Positions 1-7,707 of a DNA stretch of 26,589 nucleotides are shown here, piece after piece. The position numbers and the translations under genes are program-made. Each line of letters begins with the position of its first letter. Position 1 is the first letter of the stretch. The stretch lies in NCBI GenBank assembly GCA_964599915.1, contig CAZRHR010000038.1:1-26589 (forward strand). The letters are read 5' to 3'. Source of the stretch: CAZRHR01 sp964599915. Lineage in GTDB: Bacteria > Bacteroidota > Bacteroidia > CAIKAF01. The notes beneath the pieces were generated by a model. It saw only the letters and a program-made list of their open reading frames with translations, ran no database searches and was not told the DNA's origin.

Positions 1-2
1 AC

Positions 3-302
3 GAACTATATAGAGTGGAGCAGGCTTTCAGGGTTGCCAAATCCGATCTAGAAACTCGACCTATGTTCCATTTTAAAGAAGAACCCATAAAGCTGCACCT
101 GCTAATTTGTTTCTTGGCTTTAGTCATATCAAAGCACATAGAAATCAAAACCGGCATATCAATCAGACGATTAAATACTGAAGCGAAGAAGGTCGCAGAT
201 GCAAGAATGCTCAATAAACTTACTGGAAAAGAAGTGATTGTAGCAGGAAAACTAAATCAATCAGCAGAGAATATATTGTCAAAGCTTAATTTGTTGTACT
301 AA
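3..302 (+). pseudogene. IS transposase, C-terminal part (IS1634/IS4-like), cut by window edge
   Basis: This is the end of a DDE transposase; the reading frame is open to the first base of the window, so the gene starts outside it. The visible residues around the first GTG include VEQAFR and KSDLETRP, followed by a hydrophobic stretch (LLICFLALVI). This matches the C-terminal block of IS1634/IS4-type transposases, where the last catalytic Glu is followed six residues later by Lys; here E in VEQAFR and K in AKSDL have that spacing. The 99 visible residues end in a normal TAA. Whether the complete element is intact cannot be judged. No partner terminal inverted repeat can be identified because the other end is outside the window. 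The AT-rich composition differs from most of the window, as expected of a mobile element. Confidence 0.75.
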
Positions 303-312
303 AGTGGACAAG

Positions 313-657
313 TCAGGAGGCAGAAAACCCACCAACAATCCCAAATAAACTCTCAGGAATATTGTTTACGTCATTTTTCTCCAATAGAACGACCGAAATG
401 ATGATGCAAATAATTCCGATGATGAAAGCAGCTGGAGACCTTGTTTCTACATGATAATACGCTTGAATTTCATGAAGTATTTTTGATAGGTGCGATAAGC
501 TGGCAATATTTAAATGGATGTTGATTTCCGTATGGAATTTCCATAATACAATTGCCCCTGCGATTATTGTATCCTCTTTACTTTTGATTATGAATTCTTT
601 GTGATCATTGACTAGAATTAATATTGCTTTTGCACTTGGACATTTTTTCTGATTCAT
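313..657 (-). CDS. Hypothetical small membrane protein
   Basis: I do not recognise this 114-residue protein. It has a mostly polar N-terminal part of about 70 residues and one clear transmembrane segment near residues 75-93 (AAFIIGIICIIISVVLL), then a short tail. It could be a single-pass membrane protein with its N-terminal part in the cytoplasm. It is very AT-rich, like the transposase next to it, and converges with that gene with only about 10 bases between them, so it may be cargo or a neighbour of the insertion. No good promoter or family signature is visible. It might be a chance frame in AT-rich DNA, but the regular alternation of polar and hydrophobic stretches favours a real protein slightly. 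Confidence 0.4.
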   Translation of the reverse strand: MNQKKCPSAKAILILVNDHKEFIIKSKEDTIIAGAIVLWKFHTEINIHLNIASLSHLSKILHEIQAYYHVETRSPAAFIIGIICIIISVVLLEKNDVNNIPESLFGIVGGFSAS

Positions 658-963
658 GCAGTTTATTAGAAAAAGTCTTCCTTTTTCAGAATTTTGAATA
701 ATTCTAATTATGATGTTTAATTTTTGCTGTCAATGTGTTGATTTATAGTAATTTATGAGTATAGGCATTTCAATTCTAACATAGCGATTGTTTTCAGAAA
801 TTTATAATTAATTTTTCCGTAATCGTGTCCGATGATTTGGAGGGGCTCAACAAAGTATGCTCCAACATTTAAATGTTTTTTACTTCTTTTATTCTGTGAT
901 TTTATAGCGAGTCAGCTATTCGTCTAAAATCCCTTCCCCCTCATAATAAAAAGAATAGAGCAT
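658..963. other. AT-rich non-coding stretch
   Basis: About 300 bases with no convincing gene on either strand. The composition is strongly AT-rich, like the insertion-sequence edge before it, and unlike the more GC-rich DNA after 1000. A small imperfect inverted repeat (AGAATT and AATTCT) is visible near 685-705 but is too short to interpret. The stretch ends at the terminator of the minus-strand operon, so it probably marks the border between a mobile or transferred edge and the conserved chromosome. Confidence 0.5.
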
Positions 964-990
964 AAAAAAAGCCGCCCTTTCAGGCGGCTT
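964..990 (-). terminator. Rho-independent terminator of the minus-strand gene run
   Basis: A perfect 8-bp stem (AAGCCGCC at 969-976 with GGCGGCTT at 983-990) and a 6-nt loop are followed on the minus strand by a run of Ts (the A run at 964-970). It lies 17 bases after the stop codon of the small lipoprotein gene and closes the long minus-strand run that begins at valS. Confidence 0.9.
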
Positions 991-1007
991 CCTCAAAAAA
1001 TATTATG

Positions 1008-1448
1008 TTACTCACTTAACGTCACGTTAAACTTTCCGTTCCGCACCACTAAAGAATCTCCACCGCTATTGAAAGCCGTAAGGCTAAATTGACCAACGAT
1101 GGTTCCACCTCTTACTCCTGCGGGAGTGAAAGACTCAATGGTAAGCAATCCCGGTTTACTTTCTCTGGAATAATACCCATTGCTGGCATTTAAACCGAAT
1201 AAAAATGAATTGTTTAAGCTGTCTAATGGAAACGTTCCAGCGAACGCATAATCTCGAATAGCCAGCGAAACGGGTAAAAAATTCCGATTGAAACCATTCA
1301 GCAACACAATATTATCGTCGGTAATTCTTCCCGTAGCATATTGGTTACTCTCCCATAGCTCTCCATCCATAACGGCGGAAATGGCAAAATTTGACTCGCC
1401 GCATGCGGTGAACAAAGCCATCAGTGGAATGAATAAGAACTTTTTCAT
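1008..1448 (-). CDS. Small lipoprotein, DUF6252-like
   Basis: A 146-residue predicted lipoprotein of unknown function. The N-terminus MKKFLFIPLMALFTAC is a lipoprotein signal with the acylated Cys at residue 16, so the mature protein should be anchored in a membrane facing the periplasm or cell surface. The rest looks like one small beta-rich domain: an ISAVMDGELWES block near residues 23-34, alternating hydrophobic strands, and an end IVGQFSLTAFN...VVRNGKFNVTL. This pattern resembles the DUF6252 family of Bacteroidota lipoproteins (recalled from family knowledge, not searched). It follows the acyl-CoA dehydrogenase gene by 10 bases and precedes the terminator, so it is probably the last gene of a transcript. 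No catalytic residues are evident. Confidence 0.75.
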   Translation of the reverse strand: MKKFLFIPLMALFTACGESNFAISAVMDGELWESNQYATGRITDDNIVLLNGFNRNFLPVSLAIRDYAFAGTFPLDSLNNSFLFGLNASNGYYSRESKPGLLTIESFTPAGVRGGTIVGQFSLTAFNSGGDSLVVRNGKFNVTLSE

Positions 1449-1458
1449 AGGATGGTTT

Positions 1459-2637
1459 TTAGTTAAATGCAGAAATACCGGTAATGTCCATGCCGGTAAT
1501 GAGAAGATGGATGTCGTGGGTGCCTTCGTACGTAACCACTGACTCCAAATTCATCATGTGACGCATGATAGGATATTCGCCGGTGATGCCCATGCCACCT
1601 AAAATCTGACGGGCTTCTCTTGCAATGGTGAGCGCCGTATGCACATTGTTTCTTTTGGCCATGGAAATCTGGGCCGGTGTTGCCCTGTTTTCATTTTTAA
1701 GTTGGCCTAAACGCAATACCAATAATTGGCCTTTGGTGATTTCTGTAATCATTTCAGCCAGCTTCTTCTGTTGTAATTGGAATGCTGCGATGGGCTTTCC
1801 AAATTGCACGCGCTCTTTGGCATAACGCAAAGCGGTATCGTAACAATCTAAAGCAGCACCCAATGCGCCCCATGCGATGCCATAACGCGCAGAATTCAAA
1901 CAGGAAAGTGGTCCTTTAAGGCCTTTTACATTAGGTAATAAGTTTTCCTTGGGCACTTTAACATTGTCAAAAACCAGCTCTCCGGTGGCAGAAGCCCGCA
2001 ACGACCATTTGCCATGGGTTTCTGGCGTGGAAAAACCTTCCATGCCGCGCTCTACAATGAGCCCTTGGATCACACCTTCTTCATTTTTAGCCCAAATAAC
2101 AGCCACGTCGCAGAAGGGTGAATTGGAAATCCACAATTTGGCGCCGTTCAAAAGATAATGGTCGCCCATGTCTTTGAAATGGGTTTCCATGCTCCCCGGA
2201 TCTGAACCATGGTTCGGCTCGGTAAGGCCAAAGCTGCCCATCCATTCACCAGTGGCCAGTTTAGGTAGATATTTTTTACGCTGTTCTTCGGAGCCGAAGG
2301 TGTAAATGGGATACATGACCAAGGAAGACTGCACAGAAGCAGTGGACCGAATACCGGAATCTCCACGCTCCAATTCCTGCATAATGATGCCGTAGGCAAT
2401 TTGGTCGAGTCCTTGTCCGCCATATTCCGTGGGAATATATGGTCCAAACGCACCAATATCGGCAAGGCCTTTAATCAAATGTCTTGGAAAATCTGCCCGC
2501 TGGGCATAATCTTCGATGATGGGGCTCAATTCTTTTTTGACCCAAGCACGAACCGTGTCACGGATGAGCAAATGCTCTTCTGTAAGCATTTCGTCCATCA
2601 GGTAATAGTCGTGGTGCTGATATCTGTCCTGGTACAT
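1459..2637 (-). CDS. gcdH: Acyl-CoA dehydrogenase, glutaryl-CoA dehydrogenase-like
   Basis: A 392-residue cytoplasmic FAD enzyme of the acyl-CoA dehydrogenase family. Glutaryl-CoA dehydrogenases oxidise and decarboxylate glutaryl-CoA to crotonyl-CoA in lysine/tryptophan breakdown. Visible family marks are the N-terminal helical domain, RSTASVQSSLVMYPI near 97-111 (the arginine-bearing substrate motif typical of this subfamily), the FAD-contact block GLTEPNHGSDPG near 137-148, WISNSP, the C-terminal ARQILGGMGITGEYPI, and VTYEGTHDIH with the expected catalytic Glu at about residue 371. Length is normal. An alternative start 14 residues in (MDEMLTEEH) is possible. It lies 61 bases after queA on the same strand. 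The subfamily call is good but the true substrate is inferred; a related short-chain acyl-CoA dehydrogenase cannot be fully excluded. Confidence 0.88.
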   Translation of the reverse strand: MYQDRYQHHDYYLMDEMLTEEHLLIRDTVRAWVKKELSPIIEDYAQRADFPRHLIKGLADIGAFGPYIPTEYGGQGLDQIAYGIIMQELERGDSGIRSTASVQSSLVMYPIYTFGSEEQRKKYLPKLATGEWMGSFGLTEPNHGSDPGSMETHFKDMGDHYLLNGAKLWISNSPFCDVAVIWAKNEEGVIQGLIVERGMEGFSTPETHGKWSLRASATGELVFDNVKVPKENLLPNVKGLKGPLSCLNSARYGIAWGALGAALDCYDTALRYAKERVQFGKPIAAFQLQQKKLAEMITEITKGQLLVLRLGQLKNENRATPAQISMAKRNNVHTALTIAREARQILGGMGITGEYPIMRHMMNLESVVTYEGTHDIHLLITGMDITGISAFN

Positions 2638-2697
2638 GGAAAATGGTTTATGCTAAAGGAATGTAAAAACGGGGAAAAAGGTTCTTTGACATCCGGA

Positions 2698-3747
2698 TTA
2701 AAGAATCAGCATCGCGTCTCCATAAGATAGGAAACGGTACTTTTCTTTAATGGCTTCTTTATAGGCTTCATGCATCAAATCCAATCCACAGAAGGCAGAC
2801 ACCATCATGAAGAGGGTGGATTCTGAACGGTGGAAATTGGTAATGAGGCTGTCGGCTACAGCAAATTGATAAGGTGGGAAAATGAACTTATACGTCCATC
2901 CTTGAAATGGCTTTAAGTGTCCTTCGGTAGATACCGAGGTTTCAATGGCACGGATCACACTGGTGTCTACGGCACAAACGCGTCGCTTGGCCATAATGGC
3001 TTCATTGACCATTTTGGCGCAGGCTTCGGGAATAATGCATTCCTCTGAATCCACTTTGTGTTTGGTGAGGTCTTCCACTTCTACGGGGCGGTAGCTGCCC
3101 AAACCAAGGTGTAGGGTGAGTTCGGCAAAATTGATGCCTTTCAACTCCATGCGCTTCATCAATTCACGGGAAAAATGAAGCCCGCCTACGGGTGCTGCTA
3201 CGGCACCTTCTTGTGAGGCATAAATGGTTTGATAGCGCTCGCGGTCAATGGGTTCCGCTTCACGCTGAATGTATTTTGGAATGGGGGTTTGGCCCAATTC
3301 ATCTAAAAGTTTGCGGAACTCATCTTTATTGCCATCGAACAAAAAGCGAAGGGTACGACCTCTGGAAGTCGTATTGTCAATCACTTCTGCAACCAACGCA
3401 TCGTTTTCTCCGAAATACAATTTGTTGCCAATGCGGATTTTTCTGGCTGGATCTACGAGCACATCCCATAATTTGGCGGCTCCATCCAGTTCGCGTAGCA
3501 AAAATACTTCAATCTTGGCCCCGGTTTTTTCTTTGTTACCATACAACCTTGCAGGGAATACACGGGTGTTGTTTAACAACATAACATCTCCCTCATCAAA
3601 ATACTCGATGAGGTCTTTAAACATCTTATGTTCAATGGTTCCGGTCTTGCGATTTACAACAAGTAAACGTGCTTCATCCCGGTGTTCTGTGGGGTATTGG
3701 GCAAAGAGCTCTGTGGGCTCTTTGTAACGAAATTGCGAAAGTTTCAT
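2698..3747 (-). CDS. queA: S-adenosylmethionine:tRNA ribosyltransferase-isomerase
   Basis: QueA transfers and isomerises the ribosyl part of S-adenosylmethionine onto 7-aminomethyl-7-deazaguanine in tRNA to make epoxyqueuosine, the penultimate step of queuosine synthesis. The 349-residue protein has the usual family layout: MKLSQFRYKEPTELFAQYP at the N-terminus, MLLNNTRVFPARLYG near 56-70, a variable insert, AAPVGGLHFS near 184-193, LTLHLGLGSYRPV near 210-222 and LITNFHRSESTLFMMVSAF near 301-319. The length is typical. It follows truB by 63 bases on the minus strand and continues the uppP-truB-queA order that is common in Bacteroidota. A TATCTTTG box 27 bases before the ATG suggests that it also has its own promoter. 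Confidence 0.97.
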   Translation of the reverse strand: MKLSQFRYKEPTELFAQYPTEHRDEARLLVVNRKTGTIEHKMFKDLIEYFDEGDVMLLNNTRVFPARLYGNKEKTGAKIEVFLLRELDGAAKLWDVLVDPARKIRIGNKLYFGENDALVAEVIDNTTSRGRTLRFLFDGNKDEFRKLLDELGQTPIPKYIQREAEPIDRERYQTIYASQEGAVAAPVGGLHFSRELMKRMELKGINFAELTLHLGLGSYRPVEVEDLTKHKVDSEECIIPEACAKMVNEAIMAKRRVCAVDTSVIRAIETSVSTEGHLKPFQGWTYKFIFPPYQFAVADSLITNFHRSESTLFMMVSAFCGLDLMHEAYKEAIKEKYRFLSYGDAMLIL

Positions 3748-3773
3748 GCGCGGTGCAGTGGCATTTTAGCCTG

Positions 3774-3781
3774 CAAAGATA
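3774..3781 (-). promoter_or_regulatory. Putative -7 promoter element before queA
   Basis: The minus strand reads TATCTTTG here, an exact match to the Bacteroidota -7 consensus TAnnTTTG, with an expected start of transcription about 20 bases before the queA ATG. A -33 TTG at the best distance is not evident (the nearest TTTG is about 15 bases upstream), so this is probably a secondary internal promoter. Confidence 0.5.
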
Positions 3782-3810
3782 GATAAAAAAACAAGGCAAA
3801 AGACAGCCTT

Positions 3811-4566
3811 TTATGGCTTTGTTCCTTCGGACGATTTTCGGGCTTTAGCAGGTGGTAAAGCGGCCAGAAAATCCTCAATTTGCATGGCGTGATCCAAATG
3901 AAACGGCTCGGATGCTGTGCGTCTCAAGGCTGTCAGATGCGCACCACATCCCAGTTTTTGCCCCAGGTCATGGGCAAACGAGCGAATATAGGTGCCTTTG
4001 GTGCAACGAATGTGACAGCTTAGTAATCCGGTGTCCGAAGCATAGGACAAAAGGGAAATCTCATGCAAGGTGATGAGCTGTTTTCGCATTTCTACCGTTT
4101 CCCCTTGTCTTGCATAGGTATAGGCGCGTTTTCCGTCAATTTTTTTGGCCGAAAACACCGGGGGCGTTTGAAGCTGTTCGCCTTCCATGCTACGCAAAGT
4201 TGCCTCAATATGCGCTTGGGTCAAGTGGGCAAAGGAGCCGGAAGGTCTTACCGGGGTTTCTAAGTCGAAGGAATCTGTTTCAAACCCAAGTTGAATGGTG
4301 GCTGTGTAGGCTTTATCGGCCGAAGTTAGGGCCATGGCTTGTTTGGTGGCTTTTCCTGTACAAATCACCATCAAACCGGACGCCAGTGGATCCAAGGTAC
4401 CTGCATGGCCTACCTTGGTTTTTCGGTTTAAATGAACCTGCAAAATGTGTTTCACCTTCCGCACCAGTTGGAAGGAAGTCCACCCAAGGGGTTTGTCAAA
4501 AAGGAGTACCTCGCCTTCCTCGAACTGGTATTGGTCCGCAGTTTTAATCGATGATTTGGAGTTCAA
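3811..4566 (-). CDS. truB: tRNA pseudouridine(55) synthase
   Basis: TruB makes pseudouridine 55 in the T-loop of tRNAs. The recognisable protein begins GEVLLFDKPLGWTSFQLVRK and contains KVGHAGTLDPLASGLMV, where the Asp (residue 59 in this frame) is the catalytic nucleophile, followed by the family blocks TPPVFSAKKIDGKRAYTYAR and CTKGTYIRSFAHDLG. There is no ATG, GTG or other TTG in frame close to the conserved start. I chose the TTG at 4566 (protein 251 residues), which overlaps the end of uppP by 23 bases. An ATT at 4548 overlapping the uppP stop codon is the other candidate. The open frame continues further upstream to 4701, but that part is antisense-like translation of uppP and is not TruB. 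Translational coupling with uppP is likely. The product is certain; the start is not. Confidence 0.93.
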   Translation of the reverse strand: MNSKSSIKTADQYQFEEGEVLLFDKPLGWTSFQLVRKVKHILQVHLNRKTKVGHAGTLDPLASGLMVICTGKATKQAMALTSADKAYTATIQLGFETDSFDLETPVRPSGSFAHLTQAHIEATLRSMEGEQLQTPPVFSAKKIDGKRAYTYARQGETVEMRKQLITLHEISLLSYASDTGLLSCHIRCTKGTYIRSFAHDLGQKLGCGAHLTALRRTASEPFHLDHAMQIEDFLAALPPAKARKSSEGTKP

Positions 4567-5362
4567 TGCCCAGAAAATAAAGGGTAAGTAAAAGGGCGCC
4601 CAAGCCAATGCGATACCAGCCGAACCAGTAAAAACCGTGTTTGGTGAGCCAGGAAATAAAGCCTTTGATGGCCAATAAGGCCACCACAAAAGCAACCGCA
4701 TTGCCTAGAATTAATAAGCCAAGGTTATCTGCATTTAGTAATTCAGGTGTTTCTTGGTACGTATCCAAAAGGCTTTTACAGGTTGCGCCCAACATGGTGG
4801 GAACCGCGAGGAAAAAGCTAAATTCTGCAGCTTGCTTTCTGGTCATGCCACAAGCCATGCCTCCGACTATAGTAGCCGCAGAGCGGGAAACCCCGGGAAT
4901 CATAGCTAACACCTGAAAACATCCTGTAAATAATGCGTTGAGGAAAGAAACCGGACGGTCTTTTTCTTCTTCGGCATGAGAAAACCAGCGATCTACAAAC
5001 AATAAAACAACGCCTCCTACAAATAAACTTATGGCCACCACCAATGGATTTTCCAAAAGGGCATCAATTTGTTTTTTTAGCAAAAAACCAGCCACAACAG
5101 CAGGTAAAAAGGCAATGAAAATGCGGATATAAAACCCCTTATCTTGAAAGTGGATAAACCGCTTAAAGTACAGGACGACCACAGATAAAATGGCGCCAAA
5201 TTGTATGGCAACAGTAAACAGTTTGACCACAGGGTCAGAGGCAATGCCCATGGCGGAGGAAGCTAAAATCATGTGTCCTGTGGAAGACACGGGCAAAAAT
5301 TCTGTTATCCCCTCTACAATAGCTAAAATAAGGGCCTGCCACCAGTGAAAAGAAATCATCAT
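4544..5362 (-). CDS. uppP: Undecaprenyl-diphosphate phosphatase
   Basis: UppP (BacA) removes a phosphate from undecaprenyl diphosphate on the outer face of the inner membrane so that the lipid carrier can be reused for peptidoglycan and glycan synthesis; overproduction gives bacitracin resistance. The 272-residue protein is very hydrophobic, with about eight membrane segments. It carries both catalytic signatures: EGITEFLPVSSTGH (residues 17-30, with the conserved Glu pair and the His) and PGVSRSAAT (156-164, with the essential Arg at 160). Length is normal. It starts 15 bases after DUF3098 and overlaps truB, so these genes are probably co-transcribed. The second Met is an equally plausible start. 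Confidence 0.97.
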   Translation of the reverse strand: MMISFHWWQALILAIVEGITEFLPVSSTGHMILASSAMGIASDPVVKLFTVAIQFGAILSVVVLYFKRFIHFQDKGFYIRIFIAFLPAVVAGFLLKKQIDALLENPLVVAISLFVGGVVLLFVDRWFSHAEEEKDRPVSFLNALFTGCFQVLAMIPGVSRSAATIVGGMACGMTRKQAAEFSFFLAVPTMLGATCKSLLDTYQETPELLNADNLGLLILGNAVAFVVALLAIKGFISWLTKHGFYWFGWYRIGLGALLLTLYFLGIELQIID

Positions 5363-5377
5363 GGAATCTGCCGTCGC

Positions 5378-5620
5378 TTAGCGCTTCATGATGCCTACAA
5401 TGTTCAACGCAAAACCGCCTATAATCAAAATAGGTGCAAGGGTTATGCGCTGGGCAGAGAAAAGTGCTGGTGAAAAAACGGCCGGATCATCGGACCCACC
5501 GCCACTCATCAAAACAAAGCCTAAGGCCACCATAAGGGCGCCAGCCAACATGATTAACAAGTTTACTTTCCTGAAGGAAAGGCCGTTCCATCCGGCTTTG
5601 CTTTTATCTTCTTTTTCCAT
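5378..5620 (-). CDS. DUF3098 family small membrane protein
   Basis: An 80-residue protein of unknown function with two transmembrane helices: residues about 18-36 (VNLLIMLAGALMVALGFVL) and about 57-76 (APILIIGGFALNIVGIM), joined by a short loop with GGGSDDPAVF. This layout and its place directly before uppP fit the DUF3098 family of Bacteroidota. In many relatives it sits between ftsX and uppP; here ftsX is missing and an OmpA-like gene is upstream. The open frame extends 18 codons further, but I chose the ATG at 5620 because a promoter box at 5627-5634 lies inside the extension and the conserved part begins MEKEDKSKAGWN. The implied leader is only a few bases long. Confidence 0.85.
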   Translation of the reverse strand: MEKEDKSKAGWNGLSFRKVNLLIMLAGALMVALGFVLMSGGGSDDPAVFSPALFSAQRITLAPILIIGGFALNIVGIMKR

Positions 5621-5626
5621 ACGGTC

Positions 5627-5657
5627 CAAAGATAACAGATTTGTTTTTGAACGGCAA
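5627..5657 (-). promoter_or_regulatory. Putative promoter for DUF3098-uppP-truB
   Basis: The minus strand has TTG (5655-5657), a 20-base spacer, then TATCTTTG (5627-5634), matching the Bacteroidota -33/-7 promoter pattern (TTG, 19-21 bases, TAnnTTTG). Transcription should begin within a few bases of the DUF3098 ATG at 5620, giving a nearly leaderless mRNA. Confidence 0.65.
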
Positions 5658-5693
5658 CTGCTCCCACTTACCAAAAATCCTATTGAGCTGGGT

Positions 5694-6797
5694 TTATTGG
5701 ATGATTTCCAAATTTACCCTACGGTTGGCATAGCGGCCCTCTGGGGTTGCATTGGAGGCCGCAGGTTTATGTGGCCCATACCACCGGGTGAGGATGCGAC
5801 TTTCAGGGAAGGATTTTTTTAAAAGATACTGCCTAACTTCATAGGTCCTTCGCTCAGATAACAGCATGTTATAGCCATCTGTGCCTACCGAATCCGTATG
5901 TCCTGCCAACATTAGTCGGGTGTTGGGCCGGGCTTTTAGAAAGTCATATAAAGCGTCTAAGCGGGCTTTCATGTCAGGGATAAGGTCGAATCGGTCATGT
6001 TCAAAATGGACTTGGGTCATCAAGTCGCGGTGATTTTCCATTTGTCGAACCTGTGCCGCCACATCCGGGTCCAATGGCACGACATTAACATGGTCCAAAA
6101 AATAATAGGCCCGGTTCACCACACTATATAAAATATCGCTTGGCTGAGCTGTTTTTCCAGAATAGGATGATTTTAGCGTTTCTCTATCACTTCTAAAATT
6201 CCCAATAAGCATGAACTTGTAGGGTCGGGTAGCCTCAATGGTATCTGCAATTTGTACCCATCTGGGTCGGGTGATGACCTCTTTATGTTCCAAATGCGGG
6301 GTAAAAGCCAACCGGGTAAATTGATCTGTTTGCAAACTGTTTTCGCTGAAATATACCCCAAAATTGCCGCTGGCCATAGGGCTGGAGGGCTTAATGCGGA
6401 CCCAATATTCCACGGCGTACTTTTTCCCGGGAACCATAGGCATGCTGAGCTCGGCCTGCACATACTCCCGCCAATCGCCTACATTTGGCGCACTGCCGTA
6501 AGTGAAAATACCGACCATGGTTTGGCCACGATAGGGAAGTACCTCTTCAAAACTGCCCGGCCCGGCATAATTAGGACAGTTTACATCGACAAATGTGGAA
6601 AAAATATCCGGAGTGGTGCGTGTGGGAATGCGCCATCCGTTGATGGTGAACTCTCCGGGATGCGTGATGTATTGACATGGAACGGGACCTTTGAACATTT
6701 CGAATCCGCCATTCACCACCATGTTTTGTGCAGCCAAACCCATCCATACACCCAAAATCCAACATCCCCACCAACTCTGTTTAGCGGCGATACCCAT
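5694..6797 (-). CDS. OmpA-like peptidoglycan-binding protein with N-terminal beta-sandwich domain
   Basis: A 367-residue secreted envelope protein. The N-terminus MGIAAKQSWWGCWILG...GLAAQ is a signal peptide. Residues about 25-240 begin NMVVNGGFE and look like a galactose-binding/carbohydrate-binding jelly roll; such a start is common in Bacteroidota OmpA fusions. The C-terminal 100 residues are an OmpA domain: VHFEHDRFDLIPDMKARLD, GHTDSVGTDGYNMLLSERR (the Asp near 302 and the Arg after it bind diaminopimelate in peptidoglycan) and ANRRVNLEI. It should tether the outer membrane or a surface complex to the cell wall. The start at 6797 overlaps the rsgA end by 17 bases; the upstream extension of 12 codons has no signal-peptide character. 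The ligand of the N-terminal domain is unknown. Confidence 0.88.
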   Translation of the reverse strand: MGIAAKQSWWGCWILGVWMGLAAQNMVVNGGFEMFKGPVPCQYITHPGEFTINGWRIPTRTTPDIFSTFVDVNCPNYAGPGSFEEVLPYRGQTMVGIFTYGSAPNVGDWREYVQAELSMPMVPGKKYAVEYWVRIKPSSPMASGNFGVYFSENSLQTDQFTRLAFTPHLEHKEVITRPRWVQIADTIEATRPYKFMLIGNFRSDRETLKSSYSGKTAQPSDILYSVVNRAYYFLDHVNVVPLDPDVAAQVRQMENHRDLMTQVHFEHDRFDLIPDMKARLDALYDFLKARPNTRLMLAGHTDSVGTDGYNMLLSERRTYEVRQYLLKKSFPESRILTRWYGPHKPAASNATPEGRYANRRVNLEIIQ

Positions 6798-7707
6798 CCT
6801 GGTTGCTTTCACGCATTTGTAGGTAATTGGCATATCTTTCCGGCATCAATTCGCCCGCTTCAATGGCTTTTAACACGGCACAGCCGGGTTCATTGAAGTG
6901 AACGCAATTGGCAAATTTACATTGTGTTTTTAAAGCGAAAAATTCCGGAAAATAATCCGGCAATTCACTATCCGTCATGCCATGCAACCCAAATTCTTTA
7001 ATGCCCGGTGTATCGATGACCCAACCACCCCTCTGAAGAGGAAACATTTCAGCGAAGGTGGTGGTATGCGTGCCTTTCCCATGCTTTTGGGAAAGCTCCC
7101 CTGTGCGCAATCCTAATCCGGGCTCAAGTTGGTTCAATAAAGTGCTTTTCCCGGCACCGGAATGTCCTGTAAATAAGGTGGTTTTTTCTTTTACCAACCC
7201 ATGTAGGACTTCAAGGTCTTCCTGATCAAAGGCGCTCAAAACCATCAAAGGATACCCCGCTTTTTCGTAACCCACTTGCCAATAGGCCACTTCTTCCCAT
7301 TCTTCCTCCGAAAGCAAATCTTTTTTATTCAAAAGTATGTGGGCCGGAACACCATAGGCTTGGGCAGAAACTAAAATGCGGTCGATAAATCCAGTGGACG
7401 TGCGGGGATGAAACAAAGAGGCAATAATGAAAATCTGATCCACGTTGGCCGCCAAAATATGGGTTTGTTTCGATAGATTGGTGGCCTTTCTGATGAGGTA
7501 ATTTTTCCTTTCTTCCACTTCCAAAATCCGCCATAAAGGGTCTTGACCCTCCGGCTCACCAAGTCGAACTTCATCTCCTACGGCCACAGGATTGGTGTGT
7601 TTAAGTGCATCTAACCGCATTTTGCCGCTCAAACGAGCCGTTATGGTTTCGCCTTCAACGAAAACTTGGTAAAAACTACCGGTAGACCGAATGACTTTTC
7701 CTATCAT
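6781..7707 (-). CDS. rsgA: Ribosome small-subunit-dependent GTPase A
   Basis: RsgA is a circularly permuted GTPase that checks and completes maturation of the 30S ribosomal subunit. The 308-residue protein has an N-terminal OB-fold (residues 1-70), then G motifs in permuted order: NKKD (127-130), the P-loop GHSGAGKST (181-189), the switch region KHGKGTHTTT (208-217) and DTPG (232-235). The C-terminal zinc site has C263, C268, H270 and C276. All key residues are present. The ATG at 7707 overlaps the TGA of the upstream membrane-protein gene (ATGA), and its 3' end overlaps the OmpA-like gene, so all three are probably translationally coupled. The open frame extends 69 codons upstream, but that part is a shadow of the upstream gene. 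Confidence 0.97.
   Translation of the reverse strand: MIGKVIRSTGSFYQVFVEGETITARLSGKMRLDALKHTNPVAVGDEVRLGEPEGQDPLWRILEVEERKNYLIRKATNLSKQTHILAANVDQIFIIASLFHPRTSTGFIDRILVSAQAYGVPAHILLNKKDLLSEEEWEEVAYWQVGYEKAGYPLMVLSAFDQEDLEVLHGLVKEKTTLFTGHSGAGKSTLLNQLEPGLGLRTGELSQKHGKGTHTTTFAEMFPLQRGGWVIDTPGIKEFGLHGMTDSELPDYFPEFFALKTQCKFANCVHFNEPGCAVLKAIEAGELMPERYANYLQMRESNQDGYRR

Noticed and set aside
3192..3727. Two overlapping plus-strand frames of 130 and 152 residues opposite queA
   Set aside because: Both lie inside queA on the opposite strand and look like random translations of conserved queA codons.
4110..4547. 145-residue plus-strand frame opposite truB
   Set aside because: Antisense to catalytic motifs of TruB; Arg/Pro/Trp-rich with no recognisable feature. 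Shadow frame.
4567..4701. N-terminal extension of the truB reading frame (about 45 more residues with an ATG at 4701)
   Set aside because: The extra residues (Trp-, Pro- and Leu-rich) lie within uppP in another frame and do not resemble any TruB N-terminus. The family start is just before the FDKPLGW block.
6252..6896. 214-residue plus-strand frame opposite the OmpA-like gene
   Set aside because: It lies fully antisense to a well-supported gene, has a composition rich in His, Pro and Ile without domain pattern, and no promoter. It is a shadow frame.
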